From the NCBI GenBank assembly GCA_022559845.1, contig CM040121.1, positions 347,670,243 through 347,734,242 of the forward strand: a stretch of DNA of 64,000 nucleotides. Direction: 5' to 3'. Below, piece by piece: positions 10,701-20,960 of this stretch. Position numbers and translations under genes: made by a program. The notes under the pieces were generated by a model, which saw only the letters and a list, made by a program, of their open reading frames with translations, did no database searches and was not told the DNA's origin. Within the stretch, counting starts at the first letter, position 1; every line of letters starts with the position of its first letter. Source of the stretch: Amorphophallus konjac. Its lineage: Eukaryota > Streptophyta > Magnoliopsida > Alismatales > Araceae.

Positions 10701-11703
10701 GACCCTATGGCACATGATGGGCACACAGCTGAAGTTTTCTACTGCTTACCACCCCCAGACCGATGGTCAAACAGAGGTTGTGAATAGGAGTTTGGGGGAT
10801 CTTTTGAGGTGTCTAGTGCGTGAGCGTGACCGGGATTGGGATTTAGTTCTCCCTCTAGCGGAGTTTGCTTACAATGATTCGGTCAATAGGTCTACTGGTT
10901 TGAGTCCTTTTGAGATAGTCACTGGTCGTAGGCCTAGAAAACCGATAGACTTGGTCCCATCCCCTGTCCAGGCCCGTGTCTCAGAGTCAGCTGAGTCCTT
11001 TGCTGAGCATGTTAGGCAGTTGCATGAGCATGTACGTCGTCACATTGAGGCCAGCAACGCACGATATAAGGAGTTAGCTGATGCGCATCGACGCACGCGT
11101 GAGTTCCGCGAGGGAGAGTATGTCATGATCAGGGTCAGACCTGAACGGTTCCCTTCGGGGGCCGTAAAGAAACTCCAGGACCGCGGTGCCGGACCCTTCC
11201 GAGTTCTGAGGCGGATTGGGTCTAACGCGTATGAGATTGAGCTGCCAGATGATTATGGGATCAGTTCGACGTTCAACGTCTCTGATCTGGTGGCCTATCG
11301 GGATCCAGCAGTGATTCCCAGTGAGCTTCTTGGGCCTCCCCTTCCTGTTGTGAGCGATACACCTTCTGAGAGTCCACCTCCTCCAGCCCCATTACAGAGA
11401 CGCGAGCACATCGATTGTATACTGGATGAGCAGGTGACCACCACCAGGAGCGGGGCCTACCAGCGCTTCCTAGTGCGTTGGAGAGGGCGCCCTGAGACAG
11501 ACGACACCTGGATCACGCGGGGAGAGCTGGAGCGGATTGATCCGGACTTGCTGGAGCGTTACCTGAGCGACCGTGACCCTTACTCGACGGGGTCGAGTTC
11601 TTCCCACCCGGGGAGAATTGGTGAGGACACGCGTCACACTTTACGACGGAGTACACGGATCTCGCCGGCATCCCTTTGGCTCGGCGACCAGTTGACAGAT
11701 TAG
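7717..11703 (+). CDS. pol: Element A pol polyprotein (zinc knuckle, protease, RT, RNase H, integrase, chromodomain)
   Basis: About 1328 codons with no internal stop. I give the first ATG; the frame opens upstream of 7684, so expression may depend on a frameshift from ORF1. In order: CCHC knuckle C-X2-C-X4-H-X4-C (7822-7863); retropepsin IIDSGS (D-S-G at 8152-8160); RT with YFDD (9280-9291); RNase H beginning EVSCDASG; integrase HHCC zinc finger, then Asp in MDF (10483), Asp in SDRD and Glu in QTEVVNR; GPY-like region; chromodomain (about 11404-11575) with FLVRWRGRPETDDTWI. The last 28 codons lie in the 3' LTR. All catalytic residues I checked are present, so the enzymes could be active. Clade is CRM-like by motif, not by tree. 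Confidence 0.93.
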   Translation: MPTRSQFPPPPARRDDKGKGPMTGGAPQGPRPRGDCYRCGGAGHYAVQCPTRQQTVALGETSAGETVPEVEPVSYEADLELAEEFFDELLESEQVDTQGTQHQDDVQLGVVRCILTQPLVSDDWRRTTIFHTFCRLGGKVCKVIIDSGSCINAISTGTVKRLGLTPVDHPSPYRVSWVDTTSIPVRQRCLVPLQFHAYQDEIWCDVLPMEVGSIILGRPWLFDRDATLHGRLNTCTFDHSGQRITLHPSQPTRPPVRGPTGPSTPSTDVLGPSAPSPAQDPAPPIATTGPPARRLMLVSSREMERDFARGDPIFAVVVRERPREAEGESPPDVAAIIQEFSDVFPDDLPEGLPPMRDIQHAIDLIPGSSLPNLPHYRMSPTDHAELQRQVNELMSRGSLRESMSPCAVPALLAPKKDGTWRMCIDSRAINKITVKYRFPIPRLDDMMDMMAGATVFSKIDLKSGYHQVRIRPGDEWKTAFKTKDGLYEWLVMPFGLTNAPSTFMRLMTQVLRPLIGIFVVVYFDDILIYSRTREIHLDHLRQVCLILRRESLFANPKKCAFMTSQVTFLGFIVSSEGVSADPEKVRAIVEWPEPRTLHDVRSFHGLATFYRRFIRGFSSITAPITDCIRKGAFEWTKAASAAFALLKERMTQAPVLRLPDFTKVFEVSCDASGVGIGGVLSQETHPVAFFSEKLSDAKLRYSTYDKEFYAVVQALRHWRHYLLHQEFVLYSDHEALRYLHAQKKLNSRHSRWVEFLQEYTFVLKHKAGVENRVADALSRRTHLLTTMSVEVVGMDRMRELYADCPDFGPMFTTLQSGPSHEYPDYTLQDGYLFYGSRLCVPRTSVRDFLTWELHAGGLAGHFGRNKTIEAVEYRFFWPSLKRDVARIVAQCRICALAKQRKQNTGLYTPLPVPDSPWQDISMDFVLGLPRTLRRHDSIFVVVDRFSKMALFIPCSKTSDASRVARLFFTHCVSRFGLPRTIVSDRDVRFTSYFWKTLWHMMGTQLKFSTAYHPQTDGQTEVVNRSLGDLLRCLVRERDRDWDLVLPLAEFAYNDSVNRSTGLSPFEIVTGRRPRKPIDLVPSPVQARVSESAESFAEHVRQLHEHVRRHIEASNARYKELADAHRRTREFREGEYVMIRVRPERFPSGAVKKLQDRGAGPFRVLRRIGSNAYEIELPDDYGISSTFNVSDLVAYRDPAVIPSELLGPPLPVVSDTPSESPPPPAPLQRREHIDCILDEQVTTTRSGAYQRFLVRWRGRPETDDTWITRGELERIDPDLLERYLSDRDPYSTGSSSSHPGRIGEDTRHTLRRSTRISPASLWLGDQLTD
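11605..11618 (+). promoter_or_regulatory. Element A polypurine tract
   Basis: The ACCCGGGGAGAAT block touches the 3' LTR start TGGTGAGG. It is identical to the tract before the element B 3' LTR (21626-21639), so one reverse transcriptase could recognise both. Confidence 0.75.
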
Positions 11704-13920
11704 CGGAGCTATCATCACTTATTTTATGCTTTGGGCCATGTTGGGCCTTGGTTTAGTCCGTGTGTGGACAATTTTCTTTCAGTCATGGACCTTTTTTAGG
11801 CCAATTAGGCTTTATTTGTGTTTTGTAGGCTTGCTAGAGGCTAGGGGGGGTTATTGGGCCACTTCTTGGTTCACTTCTCTGGCCCACGAAGGGCTGGCCA
11901 CTTTCCCCCCCCCCTGGGCCCACCTTGGGAGGCGCGCCCCACCTAGGGTTAGGGTTGGGGGCGGACCATTCCCTCCCCTCTTGGTGGGAGTGGCAGCCGC
12001 CCTTTCCCCCTTGCCCTCTCCCTCTTTTGGCCGCCCCCCCCCCCCCACCTTTCACTCCTAGAATCTAGGAGATTTGAATGGCCTTCCTCGGTTGTGGCCG
12101 CCCCCCCCATTTCCTTTCCCCCTTGGCTAGGGTTTAGACCTAGCATTTCCCCATCCCATATAAAAGACCTTGTATTTTCTTTTCAAAAGAATGATGAAAA
12201 ATTTGATGCTTGAGTGTTCGTGTGGAGTGCCACATTGCGAAAAGGGGCGACCCCTTCTTCTTCCTCCTCCTTGAGGGTGCGACGCCCTCACCTCCTCTCC
12301 AGTCCTTGGGTGCGACGCCCAGGGGTAGGAGATCTCCCCCAAGGGATTCCAACGCCAGCAGCCTTCAACCATCGTCCACGGCGACGAGTTCGGTGGAGCG
12401 ACGGTGCGCGCAGGATCGTCTTCCTCTTCCCCGGGCGTCCCTGTGCTGACAGCAGATTTGGTGTCCAGAGATCGGTCCGGTGCGTCCATTTCCCGGCAGC
12501 GTCTCATCCAAGTTTCTTCACGACTTTCGTACCCCTTCCAGTCATCTTTCCAACCCCACCGGCCTTGGCCAAAAATTCCACCCACAGAGAAAGTTGTCTT
12601 TACAGACACTTTCGTCGCTCTGTCTGCCTCCCTGACAGTCTCACCTGTGATCCGAGACGACTTGGGTCACCGTTTGCATGCCTCTCCTACCACCAAACAC
12701 CGCCAGTCCCTTCATAACATTTGTTCCCCTCCCAGTCACGAATCCAACCCCTCTGGCCTCGCCTTCAAACTCCATCGGGGTAAACTTTTGTCTTCAAGCA
12801 CACTTTTAGTGCGCAATCCTGCGCTACAGTACCCGAGCGGGACTGTCAGCAGAGGGCCTCCAAAGGGGGTACCACTTCCCGTCCTCGGATCGATCCGCAA
12901 CTTGGTAGGTTGACTCCTCACATCCCACCACACCTCCAGTAATCATCTCGGGCCGGAACTCCTTCTGTACCCTTGCGCCATCACCACCCCACCCACGGTC
13001 ACAGATCAGACTGCCCTGAAGTGCTGTCTGTGCACCCCTGTTGTCACCCCCTTCGCACCCAATTCCTCCACAGGACCCCATCTGCCACCACTGCCCCTGG
13101 AGAGCCGCCCCTTTCAGCCTTCCACCAGAGAAGACGCCGCCACAAACGCTGTCCGGACGGCCGTGTACCAGCGCCATCTCTGCCCGCTGTCACAGGGACC
13201 AGCCTGCAACCTCTCGTCGGACCGACATCCTCCCTCGAGGCTGTAGCAGCAGCGTGGCCCCTCCATCCGGTCCGGCATCCCAGCAGTGCCCGCGGCGACG
13301 TGGACCTCCTCCTCAAAGGCTACTACAGGAGCGATCGGCATTGCGAGGGTCGGCATCCGGCTTCATCCCCGACCTCGGCTGCTGCCCGTCAACCCGTGCG
13401 CCGGCCGCCCCGTGTGTAGTTGTGGTTGTAGCCTATTACCTCCCTGCGAGGAGTGGGCCCTTTTGATGTTTGTATTAGTTTTCTCACGCGTGTATCGGGG
13501 TGGTTGGACTCGGCCGGGGTTCCTTCCCCACGCCTAGGCGTGGAGGTACGTGTCTCGCTCCCGCCCGTAGTACTTGCTTATCACGTATATGATTGATTGT
13601 GCCGCGTGAGTGAGTGTAGGGTCTAGCTAGTTTCATTTATTACTGCTGGTTGAGAGAGACGAGAGCGGCCCTTTTCCCTTGGCCCTAGTCGAGCACCGAG
13701 CTCGGACTAGACTCCCGTGTCGTCCAGCGGCTTCTCGCCCGTTGTGACCCCGTTGCGCCTCCCTCCGTGGGACGGCCGTGGTTCGGAGTTCTGTTGAGAG
13801 ACGCCTCCGCCCGGAGAGAGTTCACGTTAGTCGGTCACACCGGCTTGCCTTGTCTCGTGCGCGTGCTGGTCGCGTTCTTTAGCATCCTAGGTTAACTAGC
13901 GAGTCAGTTGTCCCGCATCA
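11619..13920 (+). repeat. Element A 3' LTR
   Basis: 2302 bp, nearly identical to 4391-6688. TATA is at 12159-12165 and the palindromic hairpin at 13528-13543. Differences from the 5' LTR include poly-C length changes near 12040 and a C-to-T that makes a stop in an otherwise long LTR ORF, showing that ORF is not under selection. The first 85 bases encode the pol C-terminus. Confidence 0.93.
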
Positions 13921-13925
13921 ATTGC

Positions 13926-14504
13926 CCTCCAGGTGTCGACACATGACTGGGAAAGTGTCGACCTGTTCAGTAGATTCGATCCTGCATGTCTCGACACATG
14001 ACTGTCCACTTGAACTATGCTCAACCAGTTTCTGTGAGAATCTTCATTTCTGAAAATACCCTTGTCAGCTTCAATAGCCAATACCTCTGACTTTCTTCTT
14101 TTAGACAATCATTCAAGAATGGTTTTACCTCTTTGCTCTCAATGAGAAGTGCTTTATGGGATGCTAAAGCTTTAAACATGCTTATGCACTAGAAATCACT
14201 TATGTAGTTAACAATATGCATTTCTGACTCATGGTACTTGGCGGAGGCCTGTCCTCACGCATGAGGAGAGTTTCCTGATAGGTGTGACCTATCTTTCCAC
14301 TTCTCGACATTTGATATACCATTTAGTCATAAGATGATGTTCAACTAAAGGAAACCAGAAATGCAAACAAGCTCCCCCTGAATGTGACTATCATTCATAG
14401 AAAGGTTCATACAGTCAATAGACCAATTCTAAATCAAAACAGATATGCTTGCTCCAATCATAGTAAAGACAAGTAAGTTGAACATCGAAGGAGAAATAGA
14501 TAGC
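13926..14504. other. Copia-1 internal DNA between pol stop and element A
   Basis: Noncoding as far as I can see. It contains GTGTCGACACATGACT, GTGTCGACC and TCTCGACACATGACT between 13930 and 14005, again the LTR-type motif. It was continuous with 4385 before element A inserted. Confidence 0.5.
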
Positions 14505-15422
14505 TCAAACCTGAGTGGATTGAGGTCTACATAGACCGAGCTTTGTCCTTAATGTTGTGAACCTGTCATTGCTTAAGGGTTTTGTGAAGATATCTGTAAT
14601 CTGATTTTCTGAGTCTACAAAATGGAGCTCAAAGTGATTTTTGAGGACTTCATCCCTTATAAAATGATGCCTAATTTTAATGTGTTTAGTCCTAGAGTGC
14701 ATGACTGGATTCTTTGCAAGATGAATAGCACTTGTGTTATTACACAGAATGGGAACACAACCAAGATCTATTTGATAGTCTTGGAGTTGGTGTTTGATCA
14801 ACAATACCTGGGTGCCACAACTCCCTACAGTAACATATTCTGCCTCTACAGTTGAGAGGGCAACCGAGTGTTGTTTCTTGGAGGCCCAAGAAACCAAACA
14901 CCCACTAAGAAATTGACCATAGCAACTAGTGCTCTTGTGGTCCAGTTTGCATCCAGCATAATCTGCATCTGAATAAGATATAAGTGAAAGTTCACAGGAT
15001 GCAGGATACCATAATCCCAAATCTTGAGTGCCAGCAAGGTATCTAAAAATACGCTTGACAGCAGTCAAGTGGGACTCTCTAGGACTAGACTGAAATCTAG
15101 CACAAAGGCAAACACTAAACTGAATGTCTGGTCTAGATGCAGTGAGATAGAGTAATGACCCGATCATACCTCTGTACCTCTTTGCATCTACTAGTGTACC
15201 TTCTTCATCTTCATCCAATGAAATGGCAGTCCCCATTGGAGTTCCTAATTGTTTGCAGTTTGTAAGATCAAAGTTTTTCAGCAACTCCTTCACACATTTG
15301 GCTTGATTGATAAAATAGCATTCATTGCCTTGACTAATCTGCAAGCCAAGAAAGAACTGAAGCTCACCCATTAGACTCATTTCAAATTCATTGGTCATGA
15401 GTTTTGCAAACTCCTCACACAT
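14505..15422 (-). pseudogene. pol: Copia-1 RT C-terminus and RNase H
   Basis: A 305-codon open stretch. It begins just after the RT active-site block (FAKLMTNEFEMSLMGEL, then the FFLGLQI motif), runs through the connection (SLLYLTASRPDIQFSV), then RNase H with YSDADYAGC, the SKKQHSVALSTVEAEY block and a C-terminal HIKIRHHFIRD segment, typical of Copia pol. It is separated from the upstream RT by a stop just before 15423. It terminates at 14505, followed by a long 3' region, as in SIRE elements. Confidence 0.92.
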
Positions 15423-15428
15423 TTGAGG

Positions 15429-16159
15429 TTAAGTGGACCCAAACACTATGTCACATACATAAATCTGAACTATCAGGATATCCTTACCTTGTTTCTGGGT
15501 GAATAGTGTCTGGTCTACATTACCTCTTGAATACCCTTGTTCGGTGAGGTATGAGCTTAGTCTGTCATACCAAGCTCTAGGTGCCAGCTTCAAGCCATAT
15601 ACAGTCTTCTCCAACTTATAAACATGATCTTTGAAATATGTGCATTCAAAACTGCGGGGTTGCTCTACATAGACTTCTTCTTTAATAAGACCATTTAGAA
15701 AAGCACTCTTAACATCTATTTGCTGCAATTTGATTTTATGAGAACATGCAAATGCTATCAGAATTTTAATGGCCTCTAGTCTAGCAATAGGAGCAAAAGA
15801 TTCTTCATAATCTATGCCAAATTCTTGATTATACCCCTGAGCCACCATCTGGATTTGTTTCTTATTATCTTTCCATCTTCACTTAGTTTATTTCTGAAAA
15901 CCCATTTAGTTCCTATGACTGATTTCTCTTGAGGCCTGGGAACTAGATGCCAAACTTTGTTTCTTGCAAACTGGTTTAATTCATCATGCATGGTGTTTAT
16001 CCAGTTATCATCTTTTAAGGCCTCTACAATATTTTTGGGTTCAGTTTGAGATACAAGAGTAAGTTGTTCAATTTCATCCATAATTTTGAAATGAGACCTA
16101 GTTTTGGTTCGGTCATGCAGATTACCTAAGATGTTTTCTAATAGATGGTCTTTTAACAC
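15429..16159 (-). pseudogene. pol: Copia-1 reverse transcriptase N-terminal part, active site mutated
   Basis: Two overlapping frames joined by a frameshift near 15812-15848. The upstream one carries NIVEALKDDNWINTMHDEL and WVFRNKL; the downstream one carries the VAQGYNQEFGIDYEESFAPI, DVKSAFLNG and VYGLKLAPRAWY motifs. The catalytic block reads IYVCDIVFGS where Copia enzymes have Y-V-D-D, so the first catalytic Asp is lost. The enzyme would be inactive even without the stops. Confidence 0.9.
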
Positions 16160-16258
16160 TCTTAAATCAGGCTGAGTGTTACACTCATCTGCTTCGGTGA
16201 CCGGATCATTGCTTAGCCCATCTTGATCTTCATTTGCTTGTATCTCCTCATGTGGAAG

Positions 16259-16676
16259 TTACACGTTTCGTTTTATGTTCAGGAATTCCCCATCATCATC
16301 TTCCCTGCAAGTGTTGTCAAGACCAATTTCATCAAAGGTGATGTAAGGGGATTCTTCCACACAAAGTGTCTTAAGATTATAGACTCTATAAGCTCTAGAC
16401 TTATCGGAGTACCCAAGGAATATCCCTTTTTCGCTCTTGGGCTCAAACTTTTCCAGAACTCTTTTATCATTGTTATGAATAAAGCACTTTGACCCAAAAA
16501 CTTTCATGTGAAAGAGAGATGACTTTTTACCTTTTAGCAGCTCATACAGAGTCATTTTGGTGAGTGGCCTTACCATTGAGCGGTTGATGATATAATATGC
16601 AGTGTTTACCGCTTTTGCCCAAAATCTCCTTGGTAGATGCCTTTCAGCAAGCATTGTGCGTGCCATCTCTATGAGA
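16259..16676 (-). pseudogene. pol: Copia-1 integrase C-terminal part
   Basis: Continues the integrase interrupted by element B at GTTCT (16677-16681). It begins LIEMARTMLAE and includes the FWAKAVNTAYYIINR, FHMKVFGSKCFIHN and SEKGIFLGYSDKSRAYRVYN motifs of Copia integrases. It is open to 16259. A stop separates it from the RT frame. Confidence 0.9.
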
Positions 16677-17213
16677 GTTCTTGGTGCGGACACCAGAGCG
16701 ATCGAGAAGCACGAACCGACGAGCCGTCGGTACCGTACGCGGAGCACCACTCGAGCTACATCGGCTTCCATCTGGCTTGGAGACAGTCTGAAGACTCCTT
16801 CTTGAGTCTTATCATTTATTATATTGACTGGGATTTTATTTATGTGTAATGTGTGTTTATTTGGCTTTATTCGGATTGTAAAAGGGGTTTATTTGTAATT
16901 TGGGACCACCTGGGTCCCGTGGGCCCCCCATCCCTTCTCCCATTGATCCACCTCAGCTCTTGGGCCAATGTGGGGTCAGTCAACCCTACAAGGTGGGCTT
17001 CTAGAAGGGTTGGACCAAGGGGGACAAAGGGTAACAAAATTCAAGATTTGGAACACATAAGTCAAGGGGGTGCCCCATGTATAACATAGTTTATTAGGAT
17101 TGAAATCTTATTTTATTTGTTCCAAACCACATGGGAGAAATAAATTATGGACTCCCTCTTTTACCCCCCACCAATCCTAGATCTAGGGATAGAACTAGTC
17201 TTTTTGTATTTTC

Positions 17214-17220
17214 TATAAGA
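17214..17220 (+). promoter_or_regulatory. TATA-like box, element B 5' LTR
   Basis: TATAAGA followed by ACCTTGTATTTTCATTTTG, matching the block after the element A TATA. The same site is at 22185-22191 in the 3' LTR. Confidence 0.6.
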
Positions 17221-18488
17221 ACCTTGTATTTTCATTTTGAGTAGAATTAATGAAAGAAAATTATTGGAATTTCCTCCAAAGAGCAAGGGCCGCCCCTCTT
17301 TCTCTCTCCGCTCTCCCCCTTCTGCAGCTGGGAAGGCTGTGATCCTAAGGTGTGAAGCCTCCACTATCAATTCGTGAGATCGTCATCGCCGCCGCCACCG
17401 CCTTCGTGCCGTCGTCGCACCACCGCCACCGTCGCCGGAGTTCTGTCCACTCAGGATAGCCCCTGGATTTTGGATTTCTTACTCTCCGCCACGAGATCTT
17501 ATGGAGCCCAAACTTTCAAGGTGAGTTCTAGGGGTCATCACCACATCCTATAAAAATTGGTGGAGCTTCTAGTTTTTATTTTCCATTTTTCCATTTTCGT
17601 TCTCCACCTCCTCTCAGATCTTCCTGCAGTCTGTCCAGATTTCTAGAAACCCAGTAGAACGTTCATGAACCCACCTTCTCTTGATCTAAATAACTTGATA
17701 TTTTTATTGGGGGTTATGTCCACCTCCTCCACCATCCATAATTTTTCTTGTGAATTTATAATCTCGTTCATATTTTGTAAAAATTCACTTCAGATCCCAG
17801 CTCAATTCTGCCTGTCACTGTCCAGATCCGACCACCCATCAATATAAAATACTTTTCTCTATCCAAACCTCCACCAAACCCTTCATAAAATTAATCTCCG
17901 TTTTTCTCTCTCTCCCCTCTACAACTTTCATGAAGCTCCCATCTTCTGATTCGGAGGTCGACATCATGGTCAACGCCAACTCTCAGGAACATTCATTTCT
18001 GTCCGGCCAGATTAGAAATAGAGATCAGTCCAGTTCTAAAATTTCCCATCAAATGCACAGTCACAACAAATTTTATGGAGTGACAAAAGGTCGAAGGATT
18101 TTGAGTTAGCGTTCCAACGGCACTGGTTTCGTGCAATCCGACATTGGTACTGATCGCAGCAACAATTCTCACCGGGTCGCACGCTGCAAAACAGAGGTTG
18201 TAGATTCGTGGCCAGCACTTTCGAAAAGTGGAGATCGGAGCCGCCCGGCCTCCGACCGGTGTTCCAGTCTGACCGCCATCCAGGGAAGCGCACCACCAGG
18301 TGTCACCATCACAGCGGGACCCACCCATCCAGGTCCGGAGGACTAAGTAGCACGTGGGCCCCACGAACCACAGATCGCATCGTCCGGACAGCACTAAAAA
18401 GTGGATTTCGACACCGTCGGAGCGACATCAAGATGCTACCCATCAACCCAATTCCCAATACTATCGGGGCCCACATGTGACCTATTAT

Positions 18489-18502
18489 CTCCCTACGTGG
18501 AG
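18489..18502 (+). other. Leader hairpin 1, element B
   Basis: CTCC-CTACGT-GGAG, the same 4-bp stem and 6-nt loop layout as element A. The 3' LTR copy (23467-23480) has loop CTGCGT. Confidence 0.45.
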
Positions 18503-18571
18503 TGGGTCAAGACTTTGTACTGTAGTAAAACTTGTTTAACCGGGAGTACGGATTTGGCCGGCTTGTCTTCC

Positions 18572-18588
18572 CCACGCCGGGAGTGTGG
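18572..18588 (+). other. Leader hairpin 2, element B
   Basis: CCACGC-CGGGA-GTGTGG forms a 6-bp stem with one G-T pair and is followed by AGGTAATG. The 3' LTR copy at 23551-23567 has one mismatch. Confidence 0.5.
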
Positions 18589-18967
18589 AGGTAATGGTCT
18601 TAACTCCTTGGCGTTCATTTGCTAGTTTAGTATATGGTCATATGCCACTGTGAGTGTGTTAGGAGTCTAGCCCGTGAGTTCATGTCACCGCTGTGAGCAA
18701 GAGAGTGACCTATCCCGTGGTTCGATCCGAGCACGGAAGTGAGTCGACCACCCTTGACTCTGCCAGTTTCTCAACTACGCGGATCCACGTTTCCCCTCGC
18801 TTGGGCGACGAGTGAGCTTGCATTTCTGTTAGCGACGTATAGCCCATAGGAACTCTTAGTGTCGGGCCAAAGTGTCTCCATTATTTTATGTTGCTGGTCG
18901 CGTCTGCATTTAGAGTCTGAGGTTCGCATCACTTAGAGTCGGTCCCTCTGTCCGTCTCGCATCAGTT

Positions 18968-18979
18968 TGGTATCAGAGC
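18968..18979 (+). promoter_or_regulatory. Element B primer-binding site (tRNA-iMet)
   Basis: TGGTATCAGAGC, identical to the element A site, begins four bases after the LTR. Confidence 0.9.
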
Positions 18980-19316
18980 CAGGTTGAGTCCAGGGTAGTC
19001 ATTCATCATTGCTTAACAAAAATACAAAAAAAGAGTCATTTAAGTCGAGTCTAAGTTTAAGTCGGTCCAAGGTTGCATCACATACTTTTATTCGGTATAT
19101 TAAAAGGTGTTTTCCGAACGTTAGGCTACGCCTATCGGGAAGACCGCACACTTACGCGAGAGGATCTTCGGATCCCGTAACTCCGCCAACGTACTGGATC
19201 TTGGTTTAAGTCTAGGGTCCATAGTGTGCATTAGTTAGTGCATTCCAACCTTGCATAGTCGTGTCTAGTGTCTTGTCCAAGTGTCAGCATGTTCGTCTTG
19301 TAGTTCCCCATTTCCA

Positions 19317-20960
19317 ATGGAATCTCGATCGCCCAGGCGATATGACCGTTGGCACACCCATGGACTTGGCAACCACCCTCTCCACTTCTGTAGGCCCGAA
19401 GCCTCGGATTTTTATGGCTCCAATGACCCGGGCGACTACCTCAAGTGGGAGGCCGCCATGGACACATACTTTGATTGTTATACTATGTCCAAAGTTGGGC
19501 AATTCTATTTTGCCAAGGAGTGGCTCCTCCACGAGGCGGCCGAAAAGTGGAGAGACATCGAAGGCTTGAGAGAGGTTAGGAGGCAATGGCCCATCGAATC
19601 ATGGTGGGACATGAAGAGAGAGCTTAGGAGGGTCTACCTTACCCATCCGGTCCCTTCCAACCCGTCCCACCCATTCACTTCCAACCCCGTGGGTCACACC
19701 TCCAGCCGACCCCACCAACTCACTTCCAACCAAGTGGGTCATAATCAGAGGCATGGAGCCCCGCTCTTAGATGAGCCCCGACCCAAGCCTAGGTCGGTTC
19801 ATTACGGACGAGTCCACCGCGATACCCCTACTCCAACCCATACCATTGCCGAACTTGTGCAAATGATTTCGGAACGGGTGGATAGGAGGTGCACTTATTT
19901 TGAGTCGCTGGTCTCCCCTTGCCCACCTCCGAGGCAGGAGGTAGCCCTACTCGAGCCTAGGGAGGCCATAGCCCGTAGCCCCAACTCGAACCCACCTACA
20001 GGGTCCCAAGGACCACTTCCCCTCCTAGAGGACATGTCTTCCTCACCCATGAGAGCTCCTTTGCCGCCACCCTCACATCTTTATTCGGAGCCATCTCATT
20101 TGGACCCACCTCATCCCGAGTCACCCGTGTTTCTAACGGGAACGCTTTTCATAGCCGAGCCGCTTCTTAGCTGGCTCAAGGATGGCTTGGTCCCTACCCC
20201 ACCTTTCTATCCACCCATGGACCCCACCTTACCTATAGTGCCCATCAACTCCTACCACACGACATTCTGGTCTAGTCACCACGTTGATACCTTGGGTGAC
20301 CTTATTATGGGTCTACACCGACAATGGACGTTGACGCAGTCATTGGCCAGAGGCTTCGACCAACCCACTAGTCTTAGCTTCACCCATCCGGCCTTAGGGT
20401 CAATTACCTCCGTGTGCACCGTGGGTTGTGTCACCACGGATATTCTTTTATTCCTCCCTATGTCGGCCGAGCCCGACTTCATTCCCATTTGCCCAAGGGA
20501 GGAATCTTATTTTCTACACATGATCACCGTCCTACCTATCACAATGCATGAAGGTAATCATCCACACCTTCACGACTACCACACATGGGACTGTGACTTG
20601 TGGGAACCCACCACAAGGGGTCATACCTTCTTTGCTCCCTTTGACCCATTCTCTAGTGGACCCCTAGACCCACCATATATACTTCACTTCTTCGAGGGAG
20701 TCCACTACCACACCCCTCCCACTCGGGCCTGGAAACCTTCACATGGCAATAGGTCCAAACCGTCATTTGGGGGTAATGAAGACTTTGGTTCCCCCGGCCC
20801 ACCTAAACCACCCGAACCTCCTGGACTTCCCACATCCAAGCCCAATGTTAATGATTGGTGCATCGTAGGATGTCTAGGAGTCCACCATGACGTTAACCTC
20901 CGGTTATGTCAAATGCATGCATGGCAGACATTCGGATGTCCTGGACCACCTTGCATATGA
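19317..20960 (+). CDS. gag: Element B gag-like protein with capsid motif and proline-rich tail
   Basis: 547 codons from the first ATG; the frame is open from 19281. Residues about 30-110 carry a Gypsy capsid pattern: FYGSNDPGDYLKWEAAMD, then FAKEWLLHEAAEKWRDI and WWDMKRELRRVYL. The rest is Pro/His-rich: an IAEPLLSWLKDGL block resembling ORF1 of element A, a PFDPF block, and a terminal FGCPGPP motif shared with the element D protein. No CCHC zinc knuckle is visible, unusual for a gag. The frame is intact despite the age of the element, which suggests it was kept while the family was active. It could assemble particles that package chromoviral RNA; that is inference. Confidence 0.75.
   Translation: MESRSPRRYDRWHTHGLGNHPLHFCRPEASDFYGSNDPGDYLKWEAAMDTYFDCYTMSKVGQFYFAKEWLLHEAAEKWRDIEGLREVRRQWPIESWWDMKRELRRVYLTHPVPSNPSHPFTSNPVGHTSSRPHQLTSNQVGHNQRHGAPLLDEPRPKPRSVHYGRVHRDTPTPTHTIAELVQMISERVDRRCTYFESLVSPCPPPRQEVALLEPREAIARSPNSNPPTGSQGPLPLLEDMSSSPMRAPLPPPSHLYSEPSHLDPPHPESPVFLTGTLFIAEPLLSWLKDGLVPTPPFYPPMDPTLPIVPINSYHTTFWSSHHVDTLGDLIMGLHRQWTLTQSLARGFDQPTSLSFTHPALGSITSVCTVGCVTTDILLFLPMSAEPDFIPICPREESYFLHMITVLPITMHEGNHPHLHDYHTWDCDLWEPTTRGHTFFAPFDPFSSGPLDPPYILHFFEGVHYHTPPTRAWKPSHGNRSKPSFGGNEDFGSPGPPKPPEPPGLPTSKPNVNDWCIVGCLGVHHDVNLRLCQMHAWQTFGCPGPPCI

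Larger units (their letters stand above)
4391..13920 (+). mobile_element. Element A: full-length young CRM-like chromovirus (Gypsy)
   Basis: A 9530-bp element with duplication ATTGC at 4386-4390 and 13921-13925 and LTRs beginning TGGTGAGGAC and ending CCCGCATCA. By eye I count about 7-8 substitutions plus a few homopolymer length changes between the 2.3-kb LTRs, about 0.3-0.4%. At the often used grass rate of 1.3e-8 per site per year this would mean 0.1-0.2 million years. Pol is uninterrupted. RT motifs ([20 protein letters not shown] and SFHGLATFYRRF) and a polyprotein end reading into the LTR resemble the CRM clade. No capsid-type gag domain was found. Confidence 0.93.
16682..18964 (+). repeat. 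Element B 5' LTR
   Basis: 2283 bp. TATA-like TATAAGA is at 17214-17220, leaving about 1.7 kb of R/U5. The leader has CGCCGCCGCC-type trinucleotide runs near 17390, a strong splice-donor-like CAAGGTGAGT near 17518, and the two conserved hairpins (18489-18502, 18572-18588). Confidence 0.92.

Noticed and set aside
16602..16849. Short plus-strand ORFs spanning the copia-1/element B junction
   Set aside because: They cross an insertion boundary and merely read the tail of the chromoviral polyprotein frame carried in the LTR tip.
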